A DNA stretch of 64,000 nucleotides, taken from Trichomonas vaginalis G3. Lineage: Eukaryota; Parabasalia; Trichomonadida; Trichomonadidae. The notes beneath the pieces are model-generated. The model saw nothing but the letters and a program-made list of their open reading frames with translations, ran no database searches and was not told the origin of the DNA. Below, piece after piece: positions 39,187 through 48,099 of the stretch. The translations under genes and the position numbers were made by a program. The stretch spans positions 7,387,962-7,451,961 of the forward strand of contig NC_067208.1 in assembly GCF_026262505.1 (NCBI RefSeq), written 5' to 3'. The first letter of the stretch is position 1, and every line of letters starts with the position of its first letter.

Positions 39187-40101
39187 ATGTTAGCAACTAC
39201 AGCACCAAACTCGTTAGTCATGAATCCTACGTCAATGTTGGTAGAGATGAAAAGCTTCATTCCTTCTTCATATACTTTTGAAACAGAAATCCAGAAGATA
39301 AAGCAGGAACTTTTAACAAGTACTTTGGACTGTTGTGCGAAAGATGAACAAAATGAACAGTATCTTTACGACATGCAGGACATTATTGACCATTTACCCA
39401 AATTGCCTGAAATCCAACAACAAAAACTAACTATTCCTGAATTCGACGAAATTGAAGTCAAAACAACTGACTCAGTAGAAATAAAGAAGTTCATACGAAA
39501 GGTAAACTATGAGTTTCTAGGATTTCATTGCAACCATAAGGTTATGGACAAAGATTGCGACATGGTATATAAGAACATCTCTGACATATATAAATCTGGG
39601 GAGTTTAAGACCTACGACAACTTTGTTTCGTTAGTTGCTGAATGTGTATGGCAGATAAGAGATAAAGATAGAAGAGGTAAAATATGGAACGAACAAATAA
39701 AACCAGCAACTTTTGAGTTAAAGAAAACCATTGACGCCTTAGTTGTTTTAGCAGGTAAGGTTTCAGAATATAACGCAAAAATGAACCCGCAATGTTCTAA
39801 ATGTAAAGCAGCAATGAGGAAATATAACTACTCCGTCAAAGAGATAGAAAGAATGAGAAACGACTATGCAGATTTAAAGAAAGAAGCAGAAAAGCCAGCA
39901 GAAGATAAAATGGACATGTTAGAATTTCTGAACAAAAACTATCCAACAGCAGAAGATTTCCTTCTATCTGACGTCAAGAAGAAATATAAAGAGACTTTCG
40001 GCATTGTTAAAACATTCGATATCCTCAGCGAAGAAATAGAAGCTACAAAACTGTTTAGAGTCATGAACCATCGCAACATATACCATGTAAAACGCTTGTA
40101 A
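39187..40101 (+). CDS. 304-aa protein with a CxxC motif (element B)
   Basis: Open homologue of 4939-5823 with a slightly longer middle (DKDCDMVYKNISDIYKSGEF). It keeps NPQCSKCKAAMRKYNY and the coiled-coil part. The early-type motif ends tgtaagaac directly before the ATG. It is flanked on both sides by gttagatctaac repeats rather than the A-type repeats. Function unknown. Confidence 0.65.
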   Translation: MLATTAPNSLVMNPTSMLVEMKSFIPSSYTFETEIQKIKQELLTSTLDCCAKDEQNEQYLYDMQDIIDHLPKLPEIQQQKLTIPEFDEIEVKTTDSVEIKKFIRKVNYEFLGFHCNHKVMDKDCDMVYKNISDIYKSGEFKTYDNFVSLVAECVWQIRDKDRRGKIWNEQIKPATFELKKTIDALVVLAGKVSEYNAKMNPQCSKCKAAMRKYNYSVKEIERMRNDYADLKKEAEKPAEDKMDMLEFLNKNYPTAEDFLLSDVKKKYKETFGIVKTFDILSEEIEATKLFRVMNHRNIYHVKRL

Positions 40102-40500
40102 ATAGTTATGTTAGAAAACGTGTTAGAAAACATGTTAGATCTAACATTCTAACATAAAATATATTTTTATTGAATTCTGTATAAAATTTCATGAGTTTTG
40201 TATGTTTTAGACCATGTTAGAAAACATGTTAGAAAACATGTTAGATCTAACATTCTAACATAAACATTATTTTTATTGAAAAAATGACCAAATTTCATTA
40301 TATAACTGTTATTTTTTTACGAAGAGAACTTTTGCACTTCGTCAAAAAAATCCCTGAAATCATATCTTTTATACAAGATAGAAAATCTTACTCGCCAAAA
40401 CTCTATGAAAATCATGAAGAACAGCGAGTAGGTAAGAAATCCTGGTCGCCTAAAACTCTATGAAAATCATGAATTTCCTTAAGATAGAAAAAATAAAGTT
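40102..40500. repeat. Repeat spacer after the 304-aa gene (element B)
   Basis: Two inverted gttagatctaac blocks (40110-40265) followed by KilA-N-derived hairpin fragments (40385-40480: aaaactctatgaaaatcatg with gcgagtaggt...cctggtcgc between). No gene. Confidence 0.75.
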
Positions 40501-40546
40501 AGTTTTTTTAAAATATTTTTTTTTATTTTGTATGTAAGAACAGGAA

Positions 40547-41164
40547 ATGACAAACACTGAGTTTGAAACAGTTAAAAAGATAGACAATAACACTAAATTG
40601 GTTAGAATAGGTGATTTAAACGTAAGATACTCAAAGAAATACAATAAATATTCTTTGTCAGACATTATATCTCCATTTGGAAAGAAAACATCCCACGACT
40701 GGGTTAGAACTGCTTCTAGTCAGAAAATTTTGACAAGAAAATCCTGAGCTTATGATATCGGTAAGATTCTATGGAACTACAGCATATCTTATAGACAAAA
40801 GTCTTATACCAATAGTTTTGTTATGGTTAGACCCAGTTGTTGGATATAACTTCATAACATATGGTTCATTCGATACGGAACGTTGCAGTGAAGGCTTACT
40901 TTACATCGTTCAGAAACCGAAGGACTTCAATACAAAGAGATATATAAGATAGGAAGAACATATAATATAACTCAAAGATATGACAGTACAGTCAATAGAG
41001 TTAAGGTTGTGTTCGTTAACGATATGAGAGCTGCAGAAACAGAACTACTCGAAAAGTTTGAGAAAATGTATGGTGCTCCCATAAAAGGTAAAGAAACGTT
41101 TGAAGTAGATGAGATAGATAAAGCTATAAAATTATTTGACGAAGTTGCTGAAAAATACATGTAA
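40547..41164 (+). pseudogene. KilA-N-like plus T5orf172 gene (element B), broken
   Basis: Counterpart of 2788-3399, similar over its full length with the same early-type leader; broken, about two breaks. Confidence 0.7.
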
Positions 41165-41252
41165 AGCGTTTATTTTTGGTCTTTTGTGAAAGTCAGAAAA
41201 TAAAGTTAGTTTTATTTTTATTTATTTTTTTATCCGGAATATAAAGACAGAT

Positions 41253-42059
41253 ATGTCAACAACAGAGAACACAACAACAGTTATAGTCCATGAAGCTATA
41301 AATGAAGAATACGAGTGGGTTCAGTTTAACAAACAACTCCGTCTCATTCGTTCGGTCAAAGACGATATGTACCAAATGCAAAGTATTTTGAATACTCTTC
41401 GTTCTACAAAGCAAGCATATCATTGGTTTGAAAACCAACAGACAAAAGAACTTTTAGAAGAATTTCCTCATATGTTTGCTTCCCTCGGAAAACCGAGGGT
41501 AGAGATTCCGTACGAAAATCGTGAAAAATTGCCAAATGGTTTGAGAGGTTGGTATGTACATAGACTTTTAGTAAATGCTGTTGCAATGTGGGCTTCACCT
41601 CGTTATGCTTGGTATGTTTGTAAACTTCTTGACGAAATTCATAGACAAGAACGTGAAGAGATGGAAAACAAGCTTGAAGCAAAAGACAAAAGCATTCAGA
41701 AAAGAATACCACGTTCGGTACCAAAAGGTAAGGAAAAGAACTATAAGTATATGATTTATACTGAAGAGATGGAAAATGAAGAAGACAGAGATATGGTTAT
41801 GTTGCATTTAGTCAGAAGAAACAACAAAAGCTTTTACGACCTTGCTAAGATTTACAAATCTGACAGAAATTGGTTCTATCGCGAAAACTTACCGATTTCA
41901 ATGACACCAAATGAAGATGTGAAACAAATAGTTCAAGATACTTTACCTCAAACACACTATGATATGAAAGGTTGTACAATACTTACCTTCAAAGAAGATT
42001 TGCCATTGTTAAAGGAAAAAATAACAGAGTATTTTGACAACTTCAAACAAGCAGAGTAA
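41253..42059 (+). CDS. KilA-N domain protein, 268 aa (element B)
   Basis: Open homologue of 1839-2699. N-terminal and C-terminal parts are nearly identical. The segment before GLRGWYVHRLLVNAVAMWAS differs entirely and contains another hairpin (41482-41499), so this loop has been replaced in frame. Leader ttttatccggaatataaaga is shorter than in A. Confidence 0.7.
   Translation: MSTTENTTTVIVHEAINEEYEWVQFNKQLRLIRSVKDDMYQMQSILNTLRSTKQAYHWFENQQTKELLEEFPHMFASLGKPRVEIPYENREKLPNGLRGWYVHRLLVNAVAMWASPRYAWYVCKLLDEIHRQEREEMENKLEAKDKSIQKRIPRSVPKGKEKNYKYMIYTEEMENEEDRDMVMLHLVRRNNKSFYDLAKIYKSDRNWFYRENLPISMTPNEDVKQIVQDTLPQTHYDMKGCTILTFKEDLPLLKEKITEYFDNFKQAE
41482..41499. repeat. Hairpin inside the KilA-N coding sequence (element B)
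   Basis: Perfect 7-bp stem ccctcgg / ccgaggg with loop aaaa, at the position where the A gene has gcgaccccga / tcggggtcgc. A reversed, slightly changed copy with its flanks is intergenic in A (3850-3905). Confidence 0.8.
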
Positions 42060-42139
42060 ATGAACCATTTATTTTTGGTCTTGACTTCAGATGGCTCAGG
42101 TAGCTCTATAAGGTAAATTGTCTTGTCAAATCCTTCTGG

Positions 42140-42460
42140 CATTCCAAGTTCTTCCTTCCAACATTCCAAGTTCTTCCTTCCGACAGGAAGAACTCTTCCA
42201 TCCGACAGGAAAAAGTTCTTCCTTCCGACAGAAAAAGTTCTTCCTTCCAACAAGAAAAAATTTTCCATCCGACAAGAAAAAATTTTCCAGTTGTCCGTCC
42301 GTAAACCATTCAAATTTTCGAAAATTGAGAACTTTTTGGTCGAACTTCAGGAAAAGTTTTTCCTTCCAACAGGAAAAGTCCTTCCTTCCGACAGGAAAAG
42401 TTTTTCTTTCCGACAGGAAAAGTTTTTCTTTCCGACATTCCGAGTCCTTCCTTCCAACAG
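42140..42460. repeat. Minisatellite with ttcc...ggaa units (element B)
   Basis: About twelve units such as ttccttccgacaggaaaagt, diverged from the array at 1520-1770 in A but in the same spacer. Open frames on both strands are by-products. Confidence 0.75.
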
Positions 42461-42471
42461 GACACAAACGA

Positions 42472-42657
42472 ATGTCCGACGTTCCTCTTCCTGAATGTCT
42501 TCCAAAGCCAGAAGAACCGACAGCCCCAGCACCACAACAGAGTAAATTGCACTCTTTATTTTTACGCTTGACTTTTTACAATTTGAACTTTGTTTGCGTA
42601 GATATGAATTCTGAAAGAAGTATGAGGGTCTTGTATGACTTTGTACTTCTCCCATAG
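42472..42657 (+). CDS. Possible 61-aa proline-rich peptide antisense to the ATPase 3' end (element B)
   Basis: It starts MSDVPLPECLPKPEEPTAPA like the A version (1368-1514), then differs. It overlaps the ATPase gene on the other strand. Weakly supported. Confidence 0.3.
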   Translation: MSDVPLPECLPKPEEPTAPAPQQSKLHSLFLRLTFYNLNFVCVDMNSERSMRVLYDFVLLP

Positions 42658-43441
42658 TTCATGTCTGTCAAACTTACCTGCCATGGACTCTTTCATAAGT
42701 TCCATGAAATCGTCTTCGGACAATCCGGGGAAAAGTATAATGTCAGTAAGTATTCTTTTAACATCCTTACTTAAACTCTTTGCTGTCTGTACACATATTA
42801 CGACTGAGATGTTAAAGTGTCTGAGCTTCTTAAGAATTCGACACATGTCTTGTTCTCTGTTCTTTAACAAAGGATGAGAAGCAAAGTCATCTAAGATAAG
42901 AAGACATCTGTGAGGGTAAGTCTTCCAATCGTAAGATTGCAATTTCTTCGAAATGTATTCTATCTCTTTCTGTTTGTTTCTGAAGTGTTTCTTCTCTAAT
43001 ATTCTCTGCATTTCCTCATTTGGGTCTTTAAACTTAGAATTTATATACTCATTTATAGCATTGTACTTCAAAACTCTTCTTTGGTACTTCTTTATCCAAT
43101 CTAACAACTCAGAGTCTTTTATACATACTAACTTAGACTTTTTTATAATATCTTTGAACGAATTGACGGTTTGGTCAAATTGACCAGAAGTACTACAAAT
43201 AACAACTAACTCATAGAATGGGTTCTTCTCATCTAGTTCTTGTTGTTGTGCAGCCATTTTAAGATAAGTGAAAGTCTTACCCGACCCAGGTGGTGCGATT
43301 AGACCTGTTATACCATTCTGAGCAAATAAGAACTTGTCATGTATGGGTTTTTATCTGAGCATTTTCTAACTTCCTCTTGTTCTTGTTTAAAAACATTCTC
43401 AAATTTTTTTGTCAATGTCAGCAAACTTTTTTTCTAAACAT
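42562..43441 (-). pseudogene. Genome-packaging ATPase (element B), broken
   Basis: Counterpart of 544-1420, with the P-loop region and the RCLLILDDFASHP strand recognisable; about one break. It faces the 131-aa gene with a short AT-rich gap between starts. Confidence 0.75.
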
Positions 43442-43476
43442 ATTTTTAGAAAATTAAAATTTTTATCTTTTTGAAA

Positions 43477-43925
43477 ATGTCTAGCGATTTCGCTATCTAT
43501 ATTCGAGACAAGCTTTTTGACTCTAAAACTTCTGTCGACCATAAAATCTTACATAGTGTAAACAAGAAAGGTGAATTTGTTCTAAAGTTCTGTTTCTGGG
43601 AATATGACAAGAACCATAAAACATTAAGCAGAGAAGTCTTAAATTTGTCAATGACAGACTTGTTGACAGAGATGACGCCGATTGGAAAGATGAAGTCCAA
43701 CAAAAGTTCTTAGAATGCAAAGAAGACACATGCGCTGTTCTTGAAGATGAAATAGAAAACAGAATAGAAGAGCTATTAAAGGACAAAGAACTTTTACATA
43801 AATATGGTTCTGAGAAGTTTGACATAACTCCACCAGAGAAGAAGAAGAAGAGAGAGAAGAAAGAAAAGAAAGTAGAAGAAGAGAAGAAAGAACCTGAACC
43901 AGAGAAAAAGAAATTTGACATGTAA
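43477..43925 (+). pseudogene. 131-aa-type lysine-rich protein gene (element B), broken
   Basis: Counterpart of 112-507, beginning MSSDFAIYIRDKLFDSK and ending in a Lys/Glu-rich region; broken. Confidence 0.6.
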
Positions 43926-43941
43926 AAATAAAATTTTATTT

Positions 43942-44361
43942 TTAGAACATTTCTGGGTCAATGTCAATGTTCTCTTCCTCTTTAGGAGCAAACACTGGCT
44001 TAGACTCTAAAATCTTTTTACCCAATTTACCTTGAACTTCAACTATCTTAGACTCATAATATTCATAGTCGTCTGCTTTCTTTGGTTCATAAGGTATAAC
44101 AAGTTTGTATGCTTTGCCTTCTTCGAGTTTTGAGAACTTTCTGTCAAAATTTTCTTTGACTGTCAACATACCGTCAATGTCTAAGTCTTCAAATTTCGCA
44201 CCATTTTTAGTCACAATAGCAAACTTAACTGGTTCGATGTTCCAAACTTTGTCAAATGTAGACTTTTCAAAATGGTAGAAGTAAACATTCAAATATATGA
44301 ATGGGTCTAGTTCTTCTTTAAGTCCTGACATATATTTGTTGACTGAAATATATTTCGTCAT
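43942..44361 (-). CDS. 139-aa protein with acidic C-terminal tail (element B)
   Basis: It begins MTKYISVNKYMSGLKEELDP. A beta-rich middle (KAYKLVIPYEPKKADDYEYY, SKIVEVQGKLGKKI) is followed by an acidic end closing with Phe (EEENIDIDPEMF). The small size, beta-rich core and acidic, Phe-ended tail recall single-stranded DNA-binding proteins, and it lies next to the helicase, but I cannot confirm that fold. Early-type leader (aaaaatattttttttatccg). Partial copies: 1-45 (A) and 62485-62635 (C). Confidence 0.6.
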   Translation of the reverse strand: MTKYISVNKYMSGLKEELDPFIYLNVYFYHFEKSTFDKVWNIEPVKFAIVTKNGAKFEDLDIDGMLTVKENFDRKFSKLEEGKAYKLVIPYEPKKADDYEYYESKIVEVQGKLGKKILESKPVFAPKEEENIDIDPEMF

Positions 44362-44403
44362 CTTTTCTATCGGATAAAAAAAATATTTTTTTTTAAAAAC
44401 GTT

Positions 44404-44988
44404 TTAAAATGGTATGCCATATAGCTTCTTGAATTTGTTAAGATGTATTTGAACGTATTTTCCATCTGTATCTCTAGTGTTTACATAAGCATAGTCTTCC
44501 TTAGTAAAACATACTTGTAATTTTCTATAGTTTACGCCGGTATAAAAGTAGAAAGAGTCTTGTTCTTCGCTATAGTAGTAAAACTCAAACGTGTGCTTGC
44601 CATAGTCTGTAATTTCAATTGCTTCATCTTCTAGTTCGTCGACAAATTCGAATACTATATCTCCAAATTTGCTTTTGTTCTTATTGTTTTCAGAACGAGT
44701 AACCCAACGTAAGTTCTCAAGTCTATTGTCGTTTCTTATATGGTTTATATGGTCTACAAAAGGTAAATTGTTAGGATTCGGTATAAAATGAGTTGCAATG
44801 ACAACATGTTTAAAATAGTGTTTTCCACTCATACTCATCCTAGCATATCCGTTATTTCCCTCCCATCCGCTTAAAACTCTTTTTGTCTCTTTGTTTCTGA
44901 CTTCAAATGACTCACAACAGTGAATTTCATATTTCTCATCTAACAAACAAGTTTCCCAACGGTCTTCTCCAACAAACTCAGCGTACAT
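44404..44988 (-). CDS. HNH homing-type endonuclease, 194 aa (element B, copy 2)
   Basis: Paralogue of 35387-35971 (over 90 percent identical by eye) with the same core LPFVDHINHIRNDNRLENLR. It lies between the helicase and the 139-aa gene. In C these two genes are only 36 bases apart with no HNH gene, so this copy is an insertion with a clear empty site. Confidence 0.75.
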   Translation of the reverse strand: MYAEFVGEDRWETCLLDEKYEIHCCESFEVRNKETKRVLSGWEGNNGYARMSMSGKHYFKHVVIATHFIPNPNNLPFVDHINHIRNDNRLENLRWVTRSENNKNKSKFGDIVFEFVDELEDEAIEITDYGKHTFEFYYYSEEQDSFYFYTGVNYRKLQVCFTKEDYAYVNTRDTDGKYVQIHLNKFKKLYGIPF

Positions 44989-45022
44989 TTCAAATAAAAT
45001 AAAAAAAATATTTTTTTAAAAT

Positions 45023-46258
45023 TTACTCAGAAAAATTTTTCTTTGTATATACGCCGTTCTGAACATCTAAAAGATTTTTGACATTTGCCAAGAATGTTCG
45101 TTTAGACGCTGTCATATAACCATACTCTTGGCAATATTGTTTATATTCATCGTACAATGACCTTTCATCTAAACACTCAAAGTTAGTCTCATCTATAAAC
45201 AGTTCATAAACACTCTTGTTTGCTTCTAACAATGTTTGTCTTTCTTCGGTATGTGGAATTTGTCTTGGATTGAACTTAGAAATATCTAATGTCATGAAAT
45301 ATGAGAACAAGTGGTTGTAAAAGTCAGATGTCAAAGTTTCTGCTAAGTCGTCAAAATATTCTGTATCTTGCATATGAGAATCTGACGTTCTGACAACTAC
45401 ATATCTTCTGTCAGAACTTTCTAACTTCATCGGAACGGCATTGTTTGAAACCATGACGAAGTTTGCAACATTTTCACAAACTCTTTGGTCTTTATATTTT
45501 CTTTCAACAACTCCAACTTTGTCTGTTATAAGACTCTTCAAAGCATCTGAGTTTAAAACTTTTGTTGTATCTATACTTTGAAGTTCGTTACATACTATAA
45601 GTTTCATATTCTCTATTGAAGAGTTAAATTTACCGCAGATGTTTTCTATGTTTGTCATATTCGGGTTCGAATAGCCCTCTAACAGTTTGCATAAGATATC
45701 TGTAAAGAATGTGTTCTTACCAGTTCCTTGTTTTCCAATTATAATGAGAGCAGTTTCATTTTTAGCACTTGGATGTTGTAAGATGTTTGCAAACCAACAT
45801 AAGATATACTCATAGACTCTTTCGTTTCCATTGCATATAATTTCTTTGACATGGTCTAACCAAGCTTCTATAACATTTTCTTTCCATTCTACTTGTTCGT
45901 ATTTATATCCAGTGAAGATAGAATAGAAGTTTGGAGATGGTGTATAAAACTTTATACCACGAACTGAAAAATCTTCTAACTTTGACAATAAGATATCCCA
46001 AGCATCTAACATCTTCATTCCAACTTGTACAACTTTTATTTTCTTAAGTTTCTGTCTACATTCTTGTTCAGACACTATTGTTGCTCTTGGTTTGTTAAAG
46101 ACAACATCCCATTCTTTCATAACATAACATTCTGGGGCAGAGTCAACATAAATGACTAAACGTTTCAAATTCTCGACTGCTTTGTTATAGTCTCTAAATG
46201 GACACATATTTCTGAAGGCTTGGAAGTCATAAAAATCTGAAACATCTATTCTGTACAT
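45023..46258 (-). CDS. SF3 (D5-like) helicase, 411 aa (element B)
   Basis: Walker A IIIGKQGTGKNTFF at about residue 180, Walker B-like MKLIVCNELQS, and the SF3 motif C region NFVMVSNNAVPM followed by the arginine-containing SSDRRYVVVR. An SF3 helicase drives replication in virophages and Polinton-like viruses. The N-terminal 150 residues have no recognised primase motif. The early-type motif (aaaatatttttttatttttataaaa) lies directly before the ATG. The C copy (61213-62448) is open and nearly identical. Confidence 0.8.
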   Translation of the reverse strand: MYRIDVSDFYDFQAFRNMCPFRDYNKAVENLKRLVIYVDSAPECYVMKEWDVVFNKPRATIVSEQECRQKLKKIKVVQVGMKMLDAWDILLSKLEDFSVRGIKFYTPSPNFYSIFTGYKYEQVEWKENVIEAWLDHVKEIICNGNERVYEYILCWFANILQHPSAKNETALIIIGKQGTGKNTFFTDILCKLLEGYSNPNMTNIENICGKFNSSIENMKLIVCNELQSIDTTKVLNSDALKSLITDKVGVVERKYKDQRVCENVANFVMVSNNAVPMKLESSDRRYVVVRTSDSHMQDTEYFDDLAETLTSDFYNHLFSYFMTLDISKFNPRQIPHTEERQTLLEANKSVYELFIDETNFECLDERSLYDEYKQYCQEYGYMTASKRTFLANVKNLLDVQNGVYTKKNFSE

Positions 46259-46286
46259 TTTTATAAAAATAAAAAAATATTTTTTT

Positions 46287-47075
46287 TTATTCTTGAGCTA
46301 TTTGTTGTTGAAGTTGTTCTTGAGCTATTTGTTGTTGAAGTTGTTCTTGTAATACAATACTTTCACCAGTTGCATCTTCCAATTCGAAACTTTCTGCCGT
46401 CATTGACAAATACATAGGACATAAAAGTTTTACAGGAACAAAGTTTGCGTCAACTAAGGTTAAGTTTATGTTTGCTAAAGTGTTTGAGTTTACTAAAGCT
46501 GAAAACTCTGCATTCGAATGAACAATAGGCAAACCAGCAGAGAATGTGTTATTTATACGCATAAGTATCTTTTGGTCATAGTAGTTTCTGTCGACATTCG
46601 AATAACACTTTGAACCTAAGTTTGAAACAATATATAAAATAGGTGTACTTAAAGTCAATGGAACAGACATTCCTTGTATGACACCTTTTCCTGTTATAGG
46701 AAACTGTTGGTAGTAAAAACCAGATATAAGTTTTGTATTATAGCTCATATTGTTTATAGTAAACTCAGTCGGACATCCAAACATAATGAAACCTGCTCTA
46801 GTTGCAGCACATGTTACACCCGTACTTAAAGTATTAAATAAGTCAACAAAACCTGTTGGTGGTATATCTGAGTAAGTATCTTCAAAGGAGTATTTTTTAC
46901 CATTCACAACAATAAAATCTTCTGGTGTCAAAAGAGCAAAACAAGCTTTAGTCGTCATTGTGTTTAAGGTTAGTTTACAATATCGTCCTTGAGGACTTTG
47001 TAAGTTTGTTGTTATAGAATTATATGACTCAGGGTTTTTAGTCGTAATAGTATAAACCATTGTGTCTTCTGCCAT
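46287..47075 (-). CDS. Penton-like minor capsid protein, 262 aa (element B)
   Basis: Beta-rich throughout. The block VSNLGSKCYSN and the late strand ANINLTLVDANFVPVKLLCP resemble the single jelly-roll minor capsid (penton) proteins of Polintons. The C-terminus is a QLQQQIAQE repeat. It lies in the capsid gene cluster. Leader aagtaa-type, only five bases after the preceding gene's stop. The copy in C (60384-61180) is broken. Assigned by pattern and context, not by a profile search. Confidence 0.55.
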   Translation of the reverse strand: MAEDTMVYTITTKNPESYNSITTNLQSPQGRYCKLTLNTMTTKACFALLTPEDFIVVNGKKYSFEDTYSDIPPTGFVDLFNTLSTGVTCAATRAGFIMFGCPTEFTINNMSYNTKLISGFYYQQFPITGKGVIQGMSVPLTLSTPILYIVSNLGSKCYSNVDRNYYDQKILMRINNTFSAGLPIVHSNAEFSALVNSNTLANINLTLVDANFVPVKLLCPMYLSMTAESFELEDATGESIVLQEQLQQQIAQEQLQQQIAQE

Positions 47076-47079
47076 TTAC

Positions 47080-47661
47080 TTAGCAAATAAATTTTAATGA
47101 AATGTTGTGGTCGTCAAATATTTTTATAACGTCTGGGAAACTATATTTTAAGTTCAACGTTTCGCCTCCTTTCATAACGTATATCTTGTCAATGACATTG
47201 TATGAAACACCACAGCAAGCAATGTCGGGTTCTATTTCTTTGATGTTTATATCGTCTGCCTCTGTCAAAAGTTTCAATAGTTCTTTCAAAATTTCATGAG
47301 GTGCGATGACATATGAGTTCACTTTTACAGGGTTGTGTTCGACCAAGTTTAACATTATACCTAAAGCTTGACAAATCTTCTCCTGAGTTTTAAGTTTGTC
47401 TTTAAGTTGCTTGTAGTCATTTCGAATATCTGCAACAGAACTTAAGTCTCTGCTAACTTCAGGGTATGTTGGTTGTTCTTTTACAGGAACTATTGTTATA
47501 CCATCTTGGTCTTCGTATGGTTTCCCCACTTCAACATCTCTTTCTTTGACATTGACAACAACACTTTGACTGTTTGTTTGAGTTGGTGAATTTAACTTCA
47601 CATCTGCCATCGCCATTAAACCTTTTGAAACACTTACGCTTCTATTTTTCGGAAATGACAT
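47080..47661 (-). CDS. 193-aa protein of the capsid cluster (element B)
   Basis: Not recognised. It begins MSFPKNRSVSVSKGLMAMAD with a disordered first 80 residues. A helical middle follows (IRNDYKQLKDKLKTQEKICQ), then a compact end (YNVIDKIYVMKGGETLNLKY). The start is taken at MSFPKN because an 18-bp divergent region separates it from the MDVF gene. The C copy is 59558-60136. Confidence 0.6.
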   Translation of the reverse strand: MSFPKNRSVSVSKGLMAMADVKLNSPTQTNSQSVVVNVKERDVEVGKPYEDQDGITIVPVKEQPTYPEVSRDLSSVADIRNDYKQLKDKLKTQEKICQALGIMLNLVEHNPVKVNSYVIAPHEILKELLKLLTEADDINIKEIEPDIACCGVSYNVIDKIYVMKGGETLNLKYSFPDVIKIFDDHNISLKFIC

Positions 47662-47679
47662 TTTACTTAGAATAAAAAG
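47662..47679. promoter_or_regulatory. 18-bp divergent start region (193-aa / MDVF gene, element B)
   Basis: tttacttagaataaaaag separates two divergent ATGs. C has an 18-bp gap at the same place (59540-59557). Same size and composition as 12827-12844. Confidence 0.5.
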
Positions 47680-48099
47680 ATGGACGTATTTGAGTATCTC
47701 TTCGAATTGAAGCAAAACAAAGTTTACACACACAAACAATACAAGTTCATTGATAGAATAGTTCTTTACACAAACAATGGAAAATGTTATAGAATAGCAG
47801 TCTTTGCTGAACCAAAATATTTTCATAAAGCAAAGAAAGTTGGTATAACCGAGATGGTGAAAGTTCTTGAAGCAGACAAAAATATAACAACAAAACTGAC
47901 CGATATTTCTAAAGGTAAGTTTATAATACAATTTTATGTCAAAACTGGCGTACTGTCAATATTTGACGGAGAGAAGTCAGTTCAAGAACAACTTACTGAC
48001 CTGCTGCCAAAATCTGCTCGATGGAAGCTGTCGTTATACCAATCTGAGGAGCCCCAGCAGGTTTCATCGAACGAATTTTCAAAAGAGCATCTTCCGTGA
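47680..48099 (+). CDS. 139-aa MDVF protein, antisense-overlapping the capsid gene (element B)
   Basis: It begins MDVFEYLFELKQNKVYTHKQ; beta/alpha mix (VLYTNNGKCYRIAVFAEPKY, GKFIIQFYVKTGVLSIFDGE). Not recognised. Its last 107 bases overlap the end of the capsid gene on the other strand. The C version (59120-59539) is open with about eight mostly conservative changes, which supports it as a real gene. Confidence 0.6.
   Translation: MDVFEYLFELKQNKVYTHKQYKFIDRIVLYTNNGKCYRIAVFAEPKYFHKAKKVGITEMVKVLEADKNITTKLTDISKGKFIIQFYVKTGVLSIFDGEKSVQEQLTDLLPKSARWKLSLYQSEEPQQVSSNEFSKEHLP

Noticed and set aside
42118-42494. Proteins of 67-179 aa on both strands between ATPase and KilA-N genes
   Set aside because: Produced by the ttcc...ggaa minisatellite; only the Pro-rich start shared by A and B is kept as a weak candidate.
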